Shown here: in pieces, positions 8,125-14,837 of the stretch
How positions within the stretch are numbered: position 1 is the stretch's first letter
Layout of the letters: the number at the start of each line of letters is the position of its first letter
From: Gluconobacter cerevisiae
GTDB lineage: Bacteria > Pseudomonadota > Alphaproteobacteria > Acetobacterales > Acetobacteraceae
Length of the DNA stretch: 32,704 nt
NCBI RefSeq assembly: GCF_015244675.1
Contig: NZ_JABCQO010000016.1
Span: 1 to 32,704 of the forward strand
Reading direction: 5' to 3'
The notes under the pieces: generated by a model
The model's input: the letters and a program-made list of their open reading frames with translations, nothing else
The model's database searches: none
Told to the model about the DNA's origin: nothing
Position numbers and translations under genes: made by a program

Positions 8125-8337
8125 ATGGTTTCGATGGTGACGTTCAAGGTTGACGGGATGTCGTGCAACGGATGTTCGGGCAAGTTGCAGTCCGCGTTGT
8201 CCAATGTTCCGGGTGTGTCGTCCGCACAGGTGACGCTTGATCCGGGACAGGCGGCCATTCAGTACGATGAGCAGAAAGTGACGCCGGTTGCATTGCAGCA
8301 TGTCGTGGAAGATATCGGGTTCGACATCATAGCCTGA
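8125..8337 (+). CDS. Heavy-metal-associated (CopZ-like) chaperone
   Basis: A 70-residue single HMA domain. The metal site is GMSCNGCSGKL with Cys14 and Cys17 in the MxCxxC arrangement, as in copper chaperones CopZ/Atx1. The rest follows the beta-alpha-beta pattern: VSSAQVTLDPGQAAIQYDE, then a helix and the closing VVEDIGFDI. AGGAGA stands 8-9 bases before ATG 8125; the TTG at 8104 in the same frame is not needed. No copper ATPase or CueR-type regulator is adjacent, so metal specificity (probably Cu(I)) is inferred from the motif. Confidence 0.88.
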   Translation: MVSMVTFKVDGMSCNGCSGKLQSALSNVPGVSSAQVTLDPGQAAIQYDEQKVTPVALQHVVEDIGFDIIA

Positions 8338-8361
8338 GAGGCGTTTGAACGGGCCTGCTGA

Positions 8362-8991
8362 CTATCGTTTGTAATGCGGCAGGCCGAGCCTCTTTATGAG
8401 GGCTACGGCACGTAAGCTGAACCCTGCCACGACGGCAATAAGGGCTGCGAGGCTCGTGTTCATGCCCAGCGCTGTCAGGGACACATATGTCCCGGACGAC
8501 AGGGCGACGGCCGTTACGTAAAGCTCCGGTCGGATGATGATGGATGGCACACCTGCCAGGACATCCCGGAAAATTCCGCCCATGCAGGCGCTGACAATTC
8601 CCATGAGAGCCGCGGGAATCAAAGGGATGCCGTGTGCCAGCGCTTTGGCAGATCCAAAGACTCCATAAGCCGCGATTCCGAGACCATCGAACCATTCTAC
8701 TGCACGGGCCGGCCAAAAACGGGCTGGTGTCAACCAGACGGCAATGGCGGAAAGCAGGCAGGCTGTAATTGGGACGGAGGTGTGCATCCAGAAGACGGGC
8801 GCACCGATGAGCAGGTCACGCACCGTTCCGCCGCCGACGCCTGTGATGGCGGCAAAAAACATGAAGGTTACGATGGTCAGGCGCGCCCGTGCCGCTTCTA
8901 TGGCCCCCGAAATGGCAAAAACGATTGTGCCTGCGATGTCGAGAACAGGCAGGGTGGACGAGGAGAATGCCTGCGGGGAGGGATGGATCAT
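8362..8991 (-). CDS. TRIC/UPF0126 family membrane protein (YicG-like)
   Basis: A 209-residue inner-membrane protein of the UPF0126 family, whose members have been related to TRIC cation channels and, in some bacteria, linked to amino-acid uptake. It is built of two repeats of about three helices, each with the Gly-rich motif: GVGGGTVRD (51-59) and GGIFRD (138-143), the latter in CMGGIFRDVLAG. About seven hydrophobic segments can be seen. It faces the CopZ-like gene tail to tail and lies 83 bases from the end of glnA. The transported substrate cannot be read from the sequence. Confidence 0.88.
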   Translation of the reverse strand: MIHPSPQAFSSSTLPVLDIAGTIVFAISGAIEAARARLTIVTFMFFAAITGVGGGTVRDLLIGAPVFWMHTSVPITACLLSAIAVWLTPARFWPARAVEWFDGLGIAAYGVFGSAKALAHGIPLIPAALMGIVSACMGGIFRDVLAGVPSIIIRPELYVTAVALSSGTYVSLTALGMNTSLAALIAVVAGFSLRAVALIKRLGLPHYKR

Positions 8992-9021
8992 CGGCCGTCT
9001 TGGTCAGTGTGTTGAAAACAG

Positions 9022-9048
9022 AAAAGCCCGGCGCGAAGGCCGGGCTTT
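9022..9048 (-). terminator. Terminator after glnA
   Basis: On the minus strand AAAGCCCGGC pairs with GCCGGGCTTT around a six-base loop and ends in TTTT (9025 to 9022). The near-perfect symmetry means it could also work weakly in the other direction. Confidence 0.85.
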
Positions 9049-9074
9049 CCATAGACGGGATGTTATGACCCGGA

Positions 9075-10607
9075 TTAGACCGAGTAGTACATCTCGAACT
9101 CTGCCGGATGCGGCGTGTGTTCGAACTTGTAGACTTCCGGCCACTTGATGTCGATGTAGCTTTCGATCTGGTCCTTGGTGAAGACGCCGCCTTCGAGAAG
9201 GAATGCGTGGTCTTCCTTAAGGGCTTCGAGTGCTTCACGGAGCGAGCCACAGACCGTTGGGATCTGGGACAGCTCTTCCTTCGGCAGTTCGTACAGATCC
9301 TTGTCCATGGCATCGCCCGGATGGATTTTGTTGCGGATGCCGTCCAGACCGGCCATCAGCATGGCTGCGAAAGCGAGATACGGGTTTGCCATCGGGTCCG
9401 GGAAGCGGACTTCGACGCGCTTTGCCTTCGGGTTGGTCGCATGCGGAATACGACACGAAGCCGAGCGGTTCGCAGCGGAGTAGGCCAGAAGCACGGGAGC
9501 TTCGAAGCCCGGGATCAGGCGCTTGTAGGAGTTGGTGGACGGGTTCGTGAAGGCGTTCAGGGCCTTCGCGTGCTTGATGATGCCACCGATGTAGAACAGC
9601 GCGTCTTCGGACAGGTCTGCATACTTGTCACCAGCGAAAGTCGGCTTGCCGTCCTTCCAGATGGACTGGTGGACATGCATGCCCGAGCCGTTGTCGCCCG
9701 CAATCGGCTTCGGCATGAACGTGGCCGTCTTGCCGTAGGAATGGGCGACGTTGTGCACGCAATACTTGTAGATCTGCATGAAGTCGGCGGACTTCACGAG
9801 CGTGTCGAACTTCGTGCCGAGCTCGTGCTGCGACTGTGCGACTTCGTGGTGATGCTTTTCGATCGGCAGGCCCATTTCGCCCATCGTCGAAAGCATTTCG
9901 GCGCGCAGGTCGTGTTCGCTGTCCACGGGCGGGACCGGGAAGTAGCCACCCTTGACGACAGGGCGGTGGCCCATGTTGCCTTCCGGGTAGGCCTTCAGGG
10001 AGGCGCCGGGGCCTTCGATGCTGTCGAGCTGGTACATGCCGAAGTTCGGGCCTGTGCCGAACTGCACGTTGTCGAAGATGAAGAACTCGGCTTCCGGACC
10101 GAAGAACGCCGTGTCACCGAAACCAGCTTCCTTAAGGTAGGCTTCTGCGAGCTTGGCGGTCGAGCGCGGGTCGCGGTTGTAGAAATTGCCCGTCTTCGGA
10201 TCAATAATGTCGCAGAACAGGATCAGCTGCGGCTTGGCCGAGAACGGGTCCATGACGGCCGTTTCCGGGTCCGGAAGCAGGACCATGTCGGACTCGTTGA
10301 TGGCCTTCCAGCCCTGGATGGACGAACCGTCGAACATGAAACCTTCAACGAAGGTGTCGTCTTCAATGGTCGAGACTGTCTGGGTCGTGTGGTGCCACTT
10401 GCCCTTGGGGTCCGTGAAGCGCAGATCGACGAATTCCGCCGCGTGCTCCTGGATCATCTCGAAGACGCGGGCTACGGCCAGCGGGTTCGGAGCGGGCGGC
10501 TTGCCCGACGCTGCCGGAGCAGCCTTGGGCGCTGCGGCCTTCGAGGGGCGGCGCGCCGGAGCGGCCTTCGGTGTCGCGGTAGAGGAAGTGGGGGCTTTCT
10601 TGGCCAT
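9075..10607 (-). CDS. glnA: Glutamine synthetase, type I
   Basis: It condenses glutamate and ammonia with ATP to glutamine and is the main ammonium-assimilating enzyme. The core from about residue 43 to 510 is a normal GSI-beta: [25 protein letters not shown], the [10 protein letters not shown] metal-binding segment, [29 protein letters not shown] and [19 protein letters not shown]. Tyr439 in DLYELPKEE corresponds to the adenylylated Tyr397 of the E. coli enzyme, so control by GlnE is expected. The first 42 residues are an extra basic Ala/Pro/Lys/Ser segment with KAAPA-type repeats. ATG 10607 was chosen for the AAGGCGA upstream and the fact that the longer frame to 10658 has no support. No glnB is next to it, unlike in many proteobacteria. 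Confidence 0.96.
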   Translation of the reverse strand: MAKKAPTSSTATPKAAPARRPSKAAAPKAAPAASGKPPAPNPLAVARVFEMIQEHAAEFVDLRFTDPKGKWHHTTQTVSTIEDDTFVEGFMFDGSSIQGWKAINESDMVLLPDPETAVMDPFSAKPQLILFCDIIDPKTGNFYNRDPRSTAKLAEAYLKEAGFGDTAFFGPEAEFFIFDNVQFGTGPNFGMYQLDSIEGPGASLKAYPEGNMGHRPVVKGGYFPVPPVDSEHDLRAEMLSTMGEMGLPIEKHHHEVAQSQHELGTKFDTLVKSADFMQIYKYCVHNVAHSYGKTATFMPKPIAGDNGSGMHVHQSIWKDGKPTFAGDKYADLSEDALFYIGGIIKHAKALNAFTNPSTNSYKRLIPGFEAPVLLAYSAANRSASCRIPHATNPKAKRVEVRFPDPMANPYLAFAAMLMAGLDGIRNKIHPGDAMDKDLYELPKEELSQIPTVCGSLREALEALKEDHAFLLEGGVFTKDQIESYIDIKWPEVYKFEHTPHPAEFEMYYSV

Positions 10608-10947
10608 CGATCTGTCGCCTTGCATCGTGTAAACGGCTGCAAAACGATTAAGCGACAAATGCCCGTCTGTCGAGTATGGGAAATTACGCTATTCTGCGGA
10701 TTTAGGGTAGAATCTTGCGGAAGTTGATCAAAGTTTTCCGCGTCTGGTTCGGAACGTGCATGGAAAAAAGCATCGATCTTCTTTCCCCGCTGGTGGAACG
10801 TTATTTGCGTGAATTTTGCGGTAGCCTGTAGATCGTTGCGCGATATGCATCGGAAAACACGGATGCGGGACTGAAAGGCTTTTCAGGCCCGCATTGGCCT
10901 GCAATGGTGAGGGGCTTTGTGTTTTCCGTCTGCTCTGGACCTCATCA
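10608..10947. other. Non-coding divergent region between glnA and an aminotransferase gene
   Basis: These 340 bases hold the promoters of two divergent genes. I see no convincing gene. On the minus side TTGTCG and TTTACA with 17 bases between them (around 10628-10656) could be a weak glnA promoter. I found no sigma-54 (GG/GC) promoter or NtrC-type palindrome, which might be expected for glnA. The main visible structure is the hairpin at 10863-10894. Confidence 0.5.
10863..10894 (+). promoter_or_regulatory. Strong hairpin in the leader of the aminotransferase gene
   Basis: ATGCGGG (10863-10869) pairs with CCCGCAT (10888-10894), and CTGAAA (10871-10876) with TTTCAG (10881-10886), separated by one mismatch, with a four-base loop. 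No T run follows, so it is not a standard terminator. It lies 53 bases before the ATG, in the expected leader. Confidence 0.5.
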
Positions 10948-12111
10948 ATGAAAACTCCGAATCAGTATCTTGCAGGTCTTCCGACGACCATTTTCACGAT
11001 CATGTCCCAGCTTGCCGTAAAACATGGGGCGATCAATCTTGGGCAGGGGTTCCCGGATACGGAGGGCCCGCAGGATATCATTCAGGTGGCTGCCGAGGCG
11101 CTTCAGGACGGACGAAACCAGTATGCGCCTCTGACGGGACTACCGGAGTTGCGGGAGGCCGTGGCGTCTTCCAACCGGCGTTTCTATGGGCTGGAGGTCG
11201 ATCCAGCGACGGAAGTTGTGGTGACGTCCGGGGCTACAGAAGCGCTGGCGGCGTGCCTCATGGCGGTGGTGGAACCGGGGGATGAGGTGGTGGTGATCGA
11301 ACCGCTTTATGACACCTATTTGCCAGCACTCAGGCTGCTGGGAGCCGTTCCGCGCTGTGTGCGGCTTCAGCCACCGCACTGGTCGCTGCCGGAAGCGGAA
11401 CTGCGGGCTGCGTTTGGGCCGAAGACAAAGGCGATCATGCTCAATTCGCCGATGAATCCTTCCGGGAAGGTTTTTGTTCGTGAAGAGCTTGAGCTGATTG
11501 CGGAACTGGTGCGGGAGCATGATGCATATGCGATCTGCGATGAGGTTTATGAGCACCTGACGTTTCACGTGAAACATATCCCGCTGATGAGCCTTCCGGG
11601 GATGCGTGAGCGGTCTATGCGGATCGGGAGTGCGGGCAAGAGTTTCTCCCTGACGGGATGGAAAGTCGGCTATGTGACTGCACCGGCTGCGCTGGCGTCG
11701 GTGGTGGCGAAGGCGCATCAGGTTCTGGTGTTCGCGACTGCTCCGAACCTTCAGCGGGCCGTGGCTTATGGGCTGAACAAGGATGAGAGTTACTATCAGG
11801 CTCTGTCGTCCCAAATGGAAACACAGCGGGATTTGTTGCGGGATGGTCTGCACCGTTTGGGCTTTGAGACATTGCCTGCCGATGGGAGCTATTTCATCGT
11901 GGCGGATATCTCGCGTCATGCAGAGGGGCGCAGCGATGTGGAATTCGCGCGCTGGTTGGTTGAGCATGCGGGCGTTGCGACAATTCCGGTTTCGGCTTTC
12001 TATGATCCTGAAGGGGATACTCCCCCACAGAATCTGGTCCGGTTCGCATTCTGTAAAAAGCCGGAGATCCTGCGAGAAGCCTTGAAACGGCTGGAAAAAG
12101 CCCTTTCTTAG
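10948..12111 (+). CDS. Class I/II PLP-dependent aminotransferase
   Basis: A 387-residue fold-type I aminotransferase. The order of motifs is: substrate-contact GAINLGQGFPDTEGP, YAPLTGLPELREA, VTSGATEAL for the phosphate region, NSPMNPSGKVF, CDEVYEHLTF, and RIGSAGKSFSLTGWKVGY with the PLP lysine at residue 231. The closest named relatives by motif are methionine/kynurenine aminotransferases of the YbdL type, but the amino acid used cannot be decided here. The ATG at 10948 matches family N-termini; the frame extends to a TTG at 10894 without support. The coding sequence carries a parS-like site at 11561-11576, which makes residues FHVKH in place of the more usual variable turn. Confidence 0.9.
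   Translation: MKTPNQYLAGLPTTIFTIMSQLAVKHGAINLGQGFPDTEGPQDIIQVAAEALQDGRNQYAPLTGLPELREAVASSNRRFYGLEVDPATEVVVTSGATEALAACLMAVVEPGDEVVVIEPLYDTYLPALRLLGAVPRCVRLQPPHWSLPEAELRAAFGPKTKAIMLNSPMNPSGKVFVREELELIAELVREHDAYAICDEVYEHLTFHVKHIPLMSLPGMRERSMRIGSAGKSFSLTGWKVGYVTAPAALASVVAKAHQVLVFATAPNLQRAVAYGLNKDESYYQALSSQMETQRDLLRDGLHRLGFETLPADGSYFIVADISRHAEGRSDVEFARWLVEHAGVATIPVSAFYDPEGDTPPQNLVRFAFCKKPEILREALKRLEKALS
11561..11576. other. parS: parS-like ParB-binding site, copy 2 (inside a gene)
   Basis: The sequence is CGTTTCACGTGAAACA. The 14-bp core GTTTCACGTGAAAC (11562-11575) is identical to copy 1 and to the parS consensus core. It lies inside the aminotransferase gene, where it encodes the five residues FHVKH. 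parS sites inside genes are common, as in Bacillus subtilis. The distance to copy 1 is about 3.9 kb. Confidence 0.85.
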
Positions 12112-12152
12112 AAGCTCGGTTCTGTCATTCGTTTTCTGTCTGGAGATTTTTC

Positions 12153-13616
12153 ATGTCTGTTGCTGCTGATGCTCTGGGCGCTCTTGCGACAACCAATACG
12201 CTGTTTTTCGGGCGGCCTGATTCAAAGCTGACTCGTGATGACGCCAAAGCGCTCGTTGATCGGGGGCTTGAGGGTGTGGATGACGGTGAGCTTTTTCTGG
12301 AATACCGGGAAAACGAGAGCATCAGTCTGGATGACGGGACGATCCGTTCGGCCAGTTTCAACACGTCTTCAGGATTCGGTTTGCGGGCTGTTCTGGGAAC
12401 GGAGACGGCTTTTGCCCATGCCGACGATATCAGCCGCGACGCTCTGGCACGGGCTGTCAGCACGGTCGGTGCTGTTCGGCAGGGGCGGAGTGGCGTCATG
12501 GTGCCGGGGCCACAGGCGACGAACCAGCAGCTTTATGGGGACTCCCGGCCGCTTGAGGGAACGGATTTTGCGGCCCGGGCTGCGGTTCTGAGTGAAATTG
12601 ACGCCTATGCGCGGGGGCTGGATTCCCGCGTGGTGCAGGTGAGTGCCGTGCTGAGTTCCGAATGGCAGGCGGTGCAGATCATGCGCCGCGCAGATGCCGG
12701 GGGCGATGTGGCGGATTTGCGGCCTCTGGTGCGGATGAACGTGTCGGTCGTCGTGGAAAAAGATGGCCAACGCGAGAGCGGAAGCTGTGGTCTGGGCGGG
12801 CGTTACGAGCTTGACCGTCTGCTGGCCCCGGACACATGGCGGGACGCGGTCGACAAGGCGTTGAAGCAGGCCCTGATTACGCTGGATGCCGCGCCAGCTC
12901 CTGCGGGCGAGATGGATGTGGTGCTTGGGCCGGGTTGGCCGGGTATTCTGCTGCATGAAGCCGTAGGTCACGGGCTGGAAGGGGATTTCAACCGCAAGGG
13001 GACCTCATCCTTTTCGGGAATGATCGGCAAGCGTGTGGCCTCTGCGGGCGTGACCGTGGTTGATGACGGAACGCTGCCTGAATGTCGGGGATCGCTCAGT
13101 GTTGATGACGAAGGCACGCCGACGTCCCGGACGGTGCTGATCGAGGATGGGATTCTCACCGGCTATCTTCAGGATCGCCTGAATGGGCGCCTGATGGGAA
13201 CGAAATCAACCGGAAACGGGCGCCGTCAGTCCTATGCTCATGCTCCGATGCCCCGCATGACCAATACGCTGATGCTCGAAGGGAGTGCCACGACGGACGA
13301 GATGATCCGTTCGATCAAGCGGGGACTCTATGCTGTGAATTTTGGTGGCGGGCAGGTCGATATCACGTCGGGGAAATTCGTGTTTGCGGCTTCGGAAGCG
13401 TATCTCGTGGAAGACGGGAAAATCATTCGCCCGGTAAAGGGCGCGACCCTGATCGGGAATGGTGCGGATGCCATGAACCAGATTTCCATGATCGGATCTG
13501 ATGTGGCGCTTGATCCGGGAATTGGAACCTGCGGCAAGGCTGGTCAGGGCGTGCCGGTAGGTGTTGGTCAGCCGACCCTGAAGATATCTGGTTTGACGGT
13601 GGGTGGTACGGGCTGA
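12153..13616 (+). CDS. tldD: TldD metalloprotease subunit
   Basis: TldD with TldE/PmbA forms a zinc protease that degrades unfolded peptides; it was found through maturation of microcin B17 and control of DNA gyrase inhibition by CcdB. The protein has 487 residues, the family length. The zinc site HEAVGH begins at His268 (HExxxH), followed by GLEGDFNRKGTSSFSG, and the C-terminus has GKAGQGVPVGVGQPTLKISGLTVGG. GGAG stands 8-9 bases before ATG 12153. The partner gene tldE/pmbA is not in the window. It follows the aminotransferase gene by 41 bases without a terminator, so the two may be co-transcribed. Confidence 0.95.
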   Translation: MSVAADALGALATTNTLFFGRPDSKLTRDDAKALVDRGLEGVDDGELFLEYRENESISLDDGTIRSASFNTSSGFGLRAVLGTETAFAHADDISRDALARAVSTVGAVRQGRSGVMVPGPQATNQQLYGDSRPLEGTDFAARAAVLSEIDAYARGLDSRVVQVSAVLSSEWQAVQIMRRADAGGDVADLRPLVRMNVSVVVEKDGQRESGSCGLGGRYELDRLLAPDTWRDAVDKALKQALITLDAAPAPAGEMDVVLGPGWPGILLHEAVGHGLEGDFNRKGTSSFSGMIGKRVASAGVTVVDDGTLPECRGSLSVDDEGTPTSRTVLIEDGILTGYLQDRLNGRLMGTKSTGNGRRQSYAHAPMPRMTNTLMLEGSATTDEMIRSIKRGLYAVNFGGGQVDITSGKFVFAASEAYLVEDGKIIRPVKGATLIGNGADAMNQISMIGSDVALDPGIGTCGKAGQGVPVGVGQPTLKISGLTVGGTG

Positions 13617-13655
13617 TCCGGAACAGTTCGGACTGAAAGACGAAAGCAGTCAGCG

Positions 13656-13865
13656 ATGGGACATAATTACGCAAAGCCGTTAACGGCTGAAGCCCGGATG
13701 GAACGGGTTTTCTCTCGCCTTCCCGAGGACTGGAATGTCAAAATGGAGCGCCAGTCGAAAGGGAAATGGTCGGTCATGATGCAGCGTCCGGACGGAATGT
13801 TGCATCATGAAACCGCTGATAGTCTCATTGAGGCGCTGGAAGAGGTGTGGCGCGCTCTGAGATAA
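13656..13865 (+). CDS. Small uncharacterised protein
   Basis: A 69-residue hydrophilic protein I do not recognise. The mix of ERQSKGKWSVMMQRPDGMLHHETADSL and the ending IEALEEVWRAL looks like a small alpha/beta fold: two short strands, then an amphipathic helix. It has no signal peptide or membrane segment. It starts 39 bases after tldD in the same direction and ends six bases from the convergent yggT-type gene. The coding character is good (balanced residues, no rare runs), but the ribosome binding site is weak. Confidence 0.6.
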   Translation: MGHNYAKPLTAEARMERVFSRLPEDWNVKMERQSKGKWSVMMQRPDGMLHHETADSLIEALEEVWRALR

Positions 13866-13871
13866 AGGTGC

Positions 13872-14177
13872 TTAGAAGCTGCTCTGGGTGGCGAGCATGA
13901 AGAAGATCCGGTTTACAGCGGGATAGACCAGAAACTGGATCAGCAGCAGGACCACCATGGGTGCAAAATCCACGCCACCCGTATTGGGCAGGATGCTGCG
14001 GATCGGCGCCATGACAGGCTCGACGATCTTGGCCAAGGCGTTGAAAATAGAATAGAAAAAGCGGTTGCGGATATCGAGAACTCCGAAACCGAGAAGCATC
14101 GACAGAATGCAATACGCCAGCAGAATCCATACGAAAGCCTGGATCAGCATTAGAATAATGGCGTGCAGGGCAACCAT
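13872..14177 (-). CDS. YggT family membrane protein
   Basis: A 101-residue inner-membrane protein with two hydrophobic stretches, at about 8-32 and 75-92. Between them lies the family signature FNALAKIVEPVMAPIRSILPNTGGVDFAPMVVLL. YggT proteins are widespread; links to osmotic tolerance and to cell division or chromosome-related gene clusters have been described, but the exact function is open. GAGG stands about 8 bases before ATG 14177; the longer frame to 14252 is not supported. The upstream region is shared with the divergent tRNA promoter. Confidence 0.85.
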   Translation of the reverse strand: MVALHAIILMLIQAFVWILLAYCILSMLLGFGVLDIRNRFFYSIFNALAKIVEPVMAPIRSILPNTGGVDFAPMVVLLLIQFLVYPAVNRIFFMLATQSSF

Positions 14178-14279
14178 GTAAAACCTCGTCGAATGTCGGT
14201 CAGGGCAGCCGAAAGGCCGGTCGGAGAACGCTTGTAGCGATAGCAATAGCACAGAACAACATCCTGCGCTCAGGTCTGC

Positions 14280-14308
14280 TTGACAGCGTGTGGGAAGAGG
14301 AGAACTAT
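14280..14308 (+). promoter_or_regulatory. Promoter of tRNA-Ala
   Basis: TTGACA (14280-14285) matches the -35 consensus exactly. With a 17-base spacer, AACTAT (14303-14308) would be the -10, a poor match. Transcription would begin a few bases before the tRNA 5' end at 14320, as for typical short tRNA leaders. Confidence 0.55.
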
Positions 14309-14319
14309 CTTTTTGCCGT

Positions 14320-14395
14320 GGGGCTGTAGCTCAGATGGGAGAGCGCCTCGTTCGCAATGAGGAGGTCAGGGGTTCGATTCCCCTCAGCTCCACCA
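14320..14395 (+). tRNA. tRNA-Ala (anticodon CGC)
   Basis: A complete 76-base cloverleaf with an encoded CCA. The acceptor stem is GGGGCTG/CAGCTCC and includes the G3-U70 pair that marks alanine tRNAs. The D-stem is GCTC/GAGC, the anticodon stem CCTCG/TGAGG with loop TTCGCAA, and the T-arm AGGGG TTCGATT CCCCT. The anticodon CGC reads GCG, a frequent Ala codon in G+C-rich genomes. Confidence 0.96.
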
Positions 14396-14464
14396 TGGTT
14401 TCCGAATTTCCCCTGATGAACATTCAATTTTTGAAAGTTATTCTTTCCTGACCTGCCCCACATT

Positions 14465-14490
14465 AAAACCCATGTTTGACATTGGGTTTT
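14465..14490 (+). terminator. Terminator downstream of tRNA-Ala
   Basis: AAAACCCA (14465-14472) pairs with TGGGTTTT (14483-14490), with TG/CA inside, a one-base bulge and a five-base loop; the right arm supplies the four Ts. It lies 70 bases after the tRNA. Confidence 0.6.
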
Positions 14491-14754
14491 CGGGGGCTGC
14501 GGTGGAACGGAGTTTTCAGAATCATGGTGTTCCCCATGCAGTCTGGTTTTACTGTTAGGGACGCCGTGTGTCTGGGAAGGAAAGGTGTCTGGATTGCTTG
14601 GGGGCATGAAGTAAATCGCAAGCTGATGCCGTTTATAGCCAAAAATAGCATTGCAAATGATCTGTCGAAATCCAGGGTCGACAACCTGCTTTGTCTGAAG
14701 CGAAAGGCAACAGTAATGTCGTTAGAAAATCTGTGTAACGACAATTTAGAGGAG

Positions 14755-14786
14755 ACATAAACTGGCCCGGATGGGCCAGTTTATGT
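14755..14786. terminator. Perfect 14-bp inverted repeat before the glycosyltransferase 3' end
   Basis: ACATAAACTGGCCC (14755-14768) and GGGCCAGTTTATGT (14773-14786) are exact reverse complements around a four-base GGAT loop. The G/C-rich top and A/T-rich base are typical of a bidirectional terminator, although no long T run follows. It would end transcripts from both sides, including the minus-strand glycosyltransferase gene. Confidence 0.6.
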
Positions 14787-14837
14787 TCTGGATGTGATGA
14801 GAACTTAATAGATTCTGCTTTTTACAAAATCTTTCTA

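Larger units (their letters stand above)
14396..14837. other. Gene-poor, A/T-richer stretch after tRNA-Ala
   Basis: About 440 bases without a gene I can support. An open frame on the plus strand (ATG 14524 to stop 14760, 78 residues) has no ribosome binding site and no recognised motif; its stop lies inside the hairpin at 14755-14786. An overlapping open frame on the minus strand (14463-14744) is equally unsupported. The stretch is visibly richer in A/T than the genes before it. It may be remnant DNA next to the tRNA, a common integration target, but no integrase or repeated tRNA end is seen in the window. Confidence 0.5.

Noticed and set aside
9108-10727. Open frame of 539 codons on the plus strand opposite glnA
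   Set aside because: It is the mirror of a strongly biased, highly conserved gene; the composition is odd and no family motif or ribosome binding site is visible.
10608-10947. Search for sigma-54 promoter and NtrC sites before glnA
   Set aside because: No TGGCAC-N5-TTGC-type element or matching palindrome was found on the minus strand.
14305-14607. Minus-strand open frame with GNRTPDLLIANEALSHLSYSPT
   Set aside because: This is the well-known false protein produced by reading a tRNA gene on the wrong strand.
14524-14760. Plus-strand open frame of 78 codons after tRNA-Ala
   Set aside because: No ribosome binding site or known motif; the stop lies inside a terminator-like hairpin. Kept only as part of the regional note.
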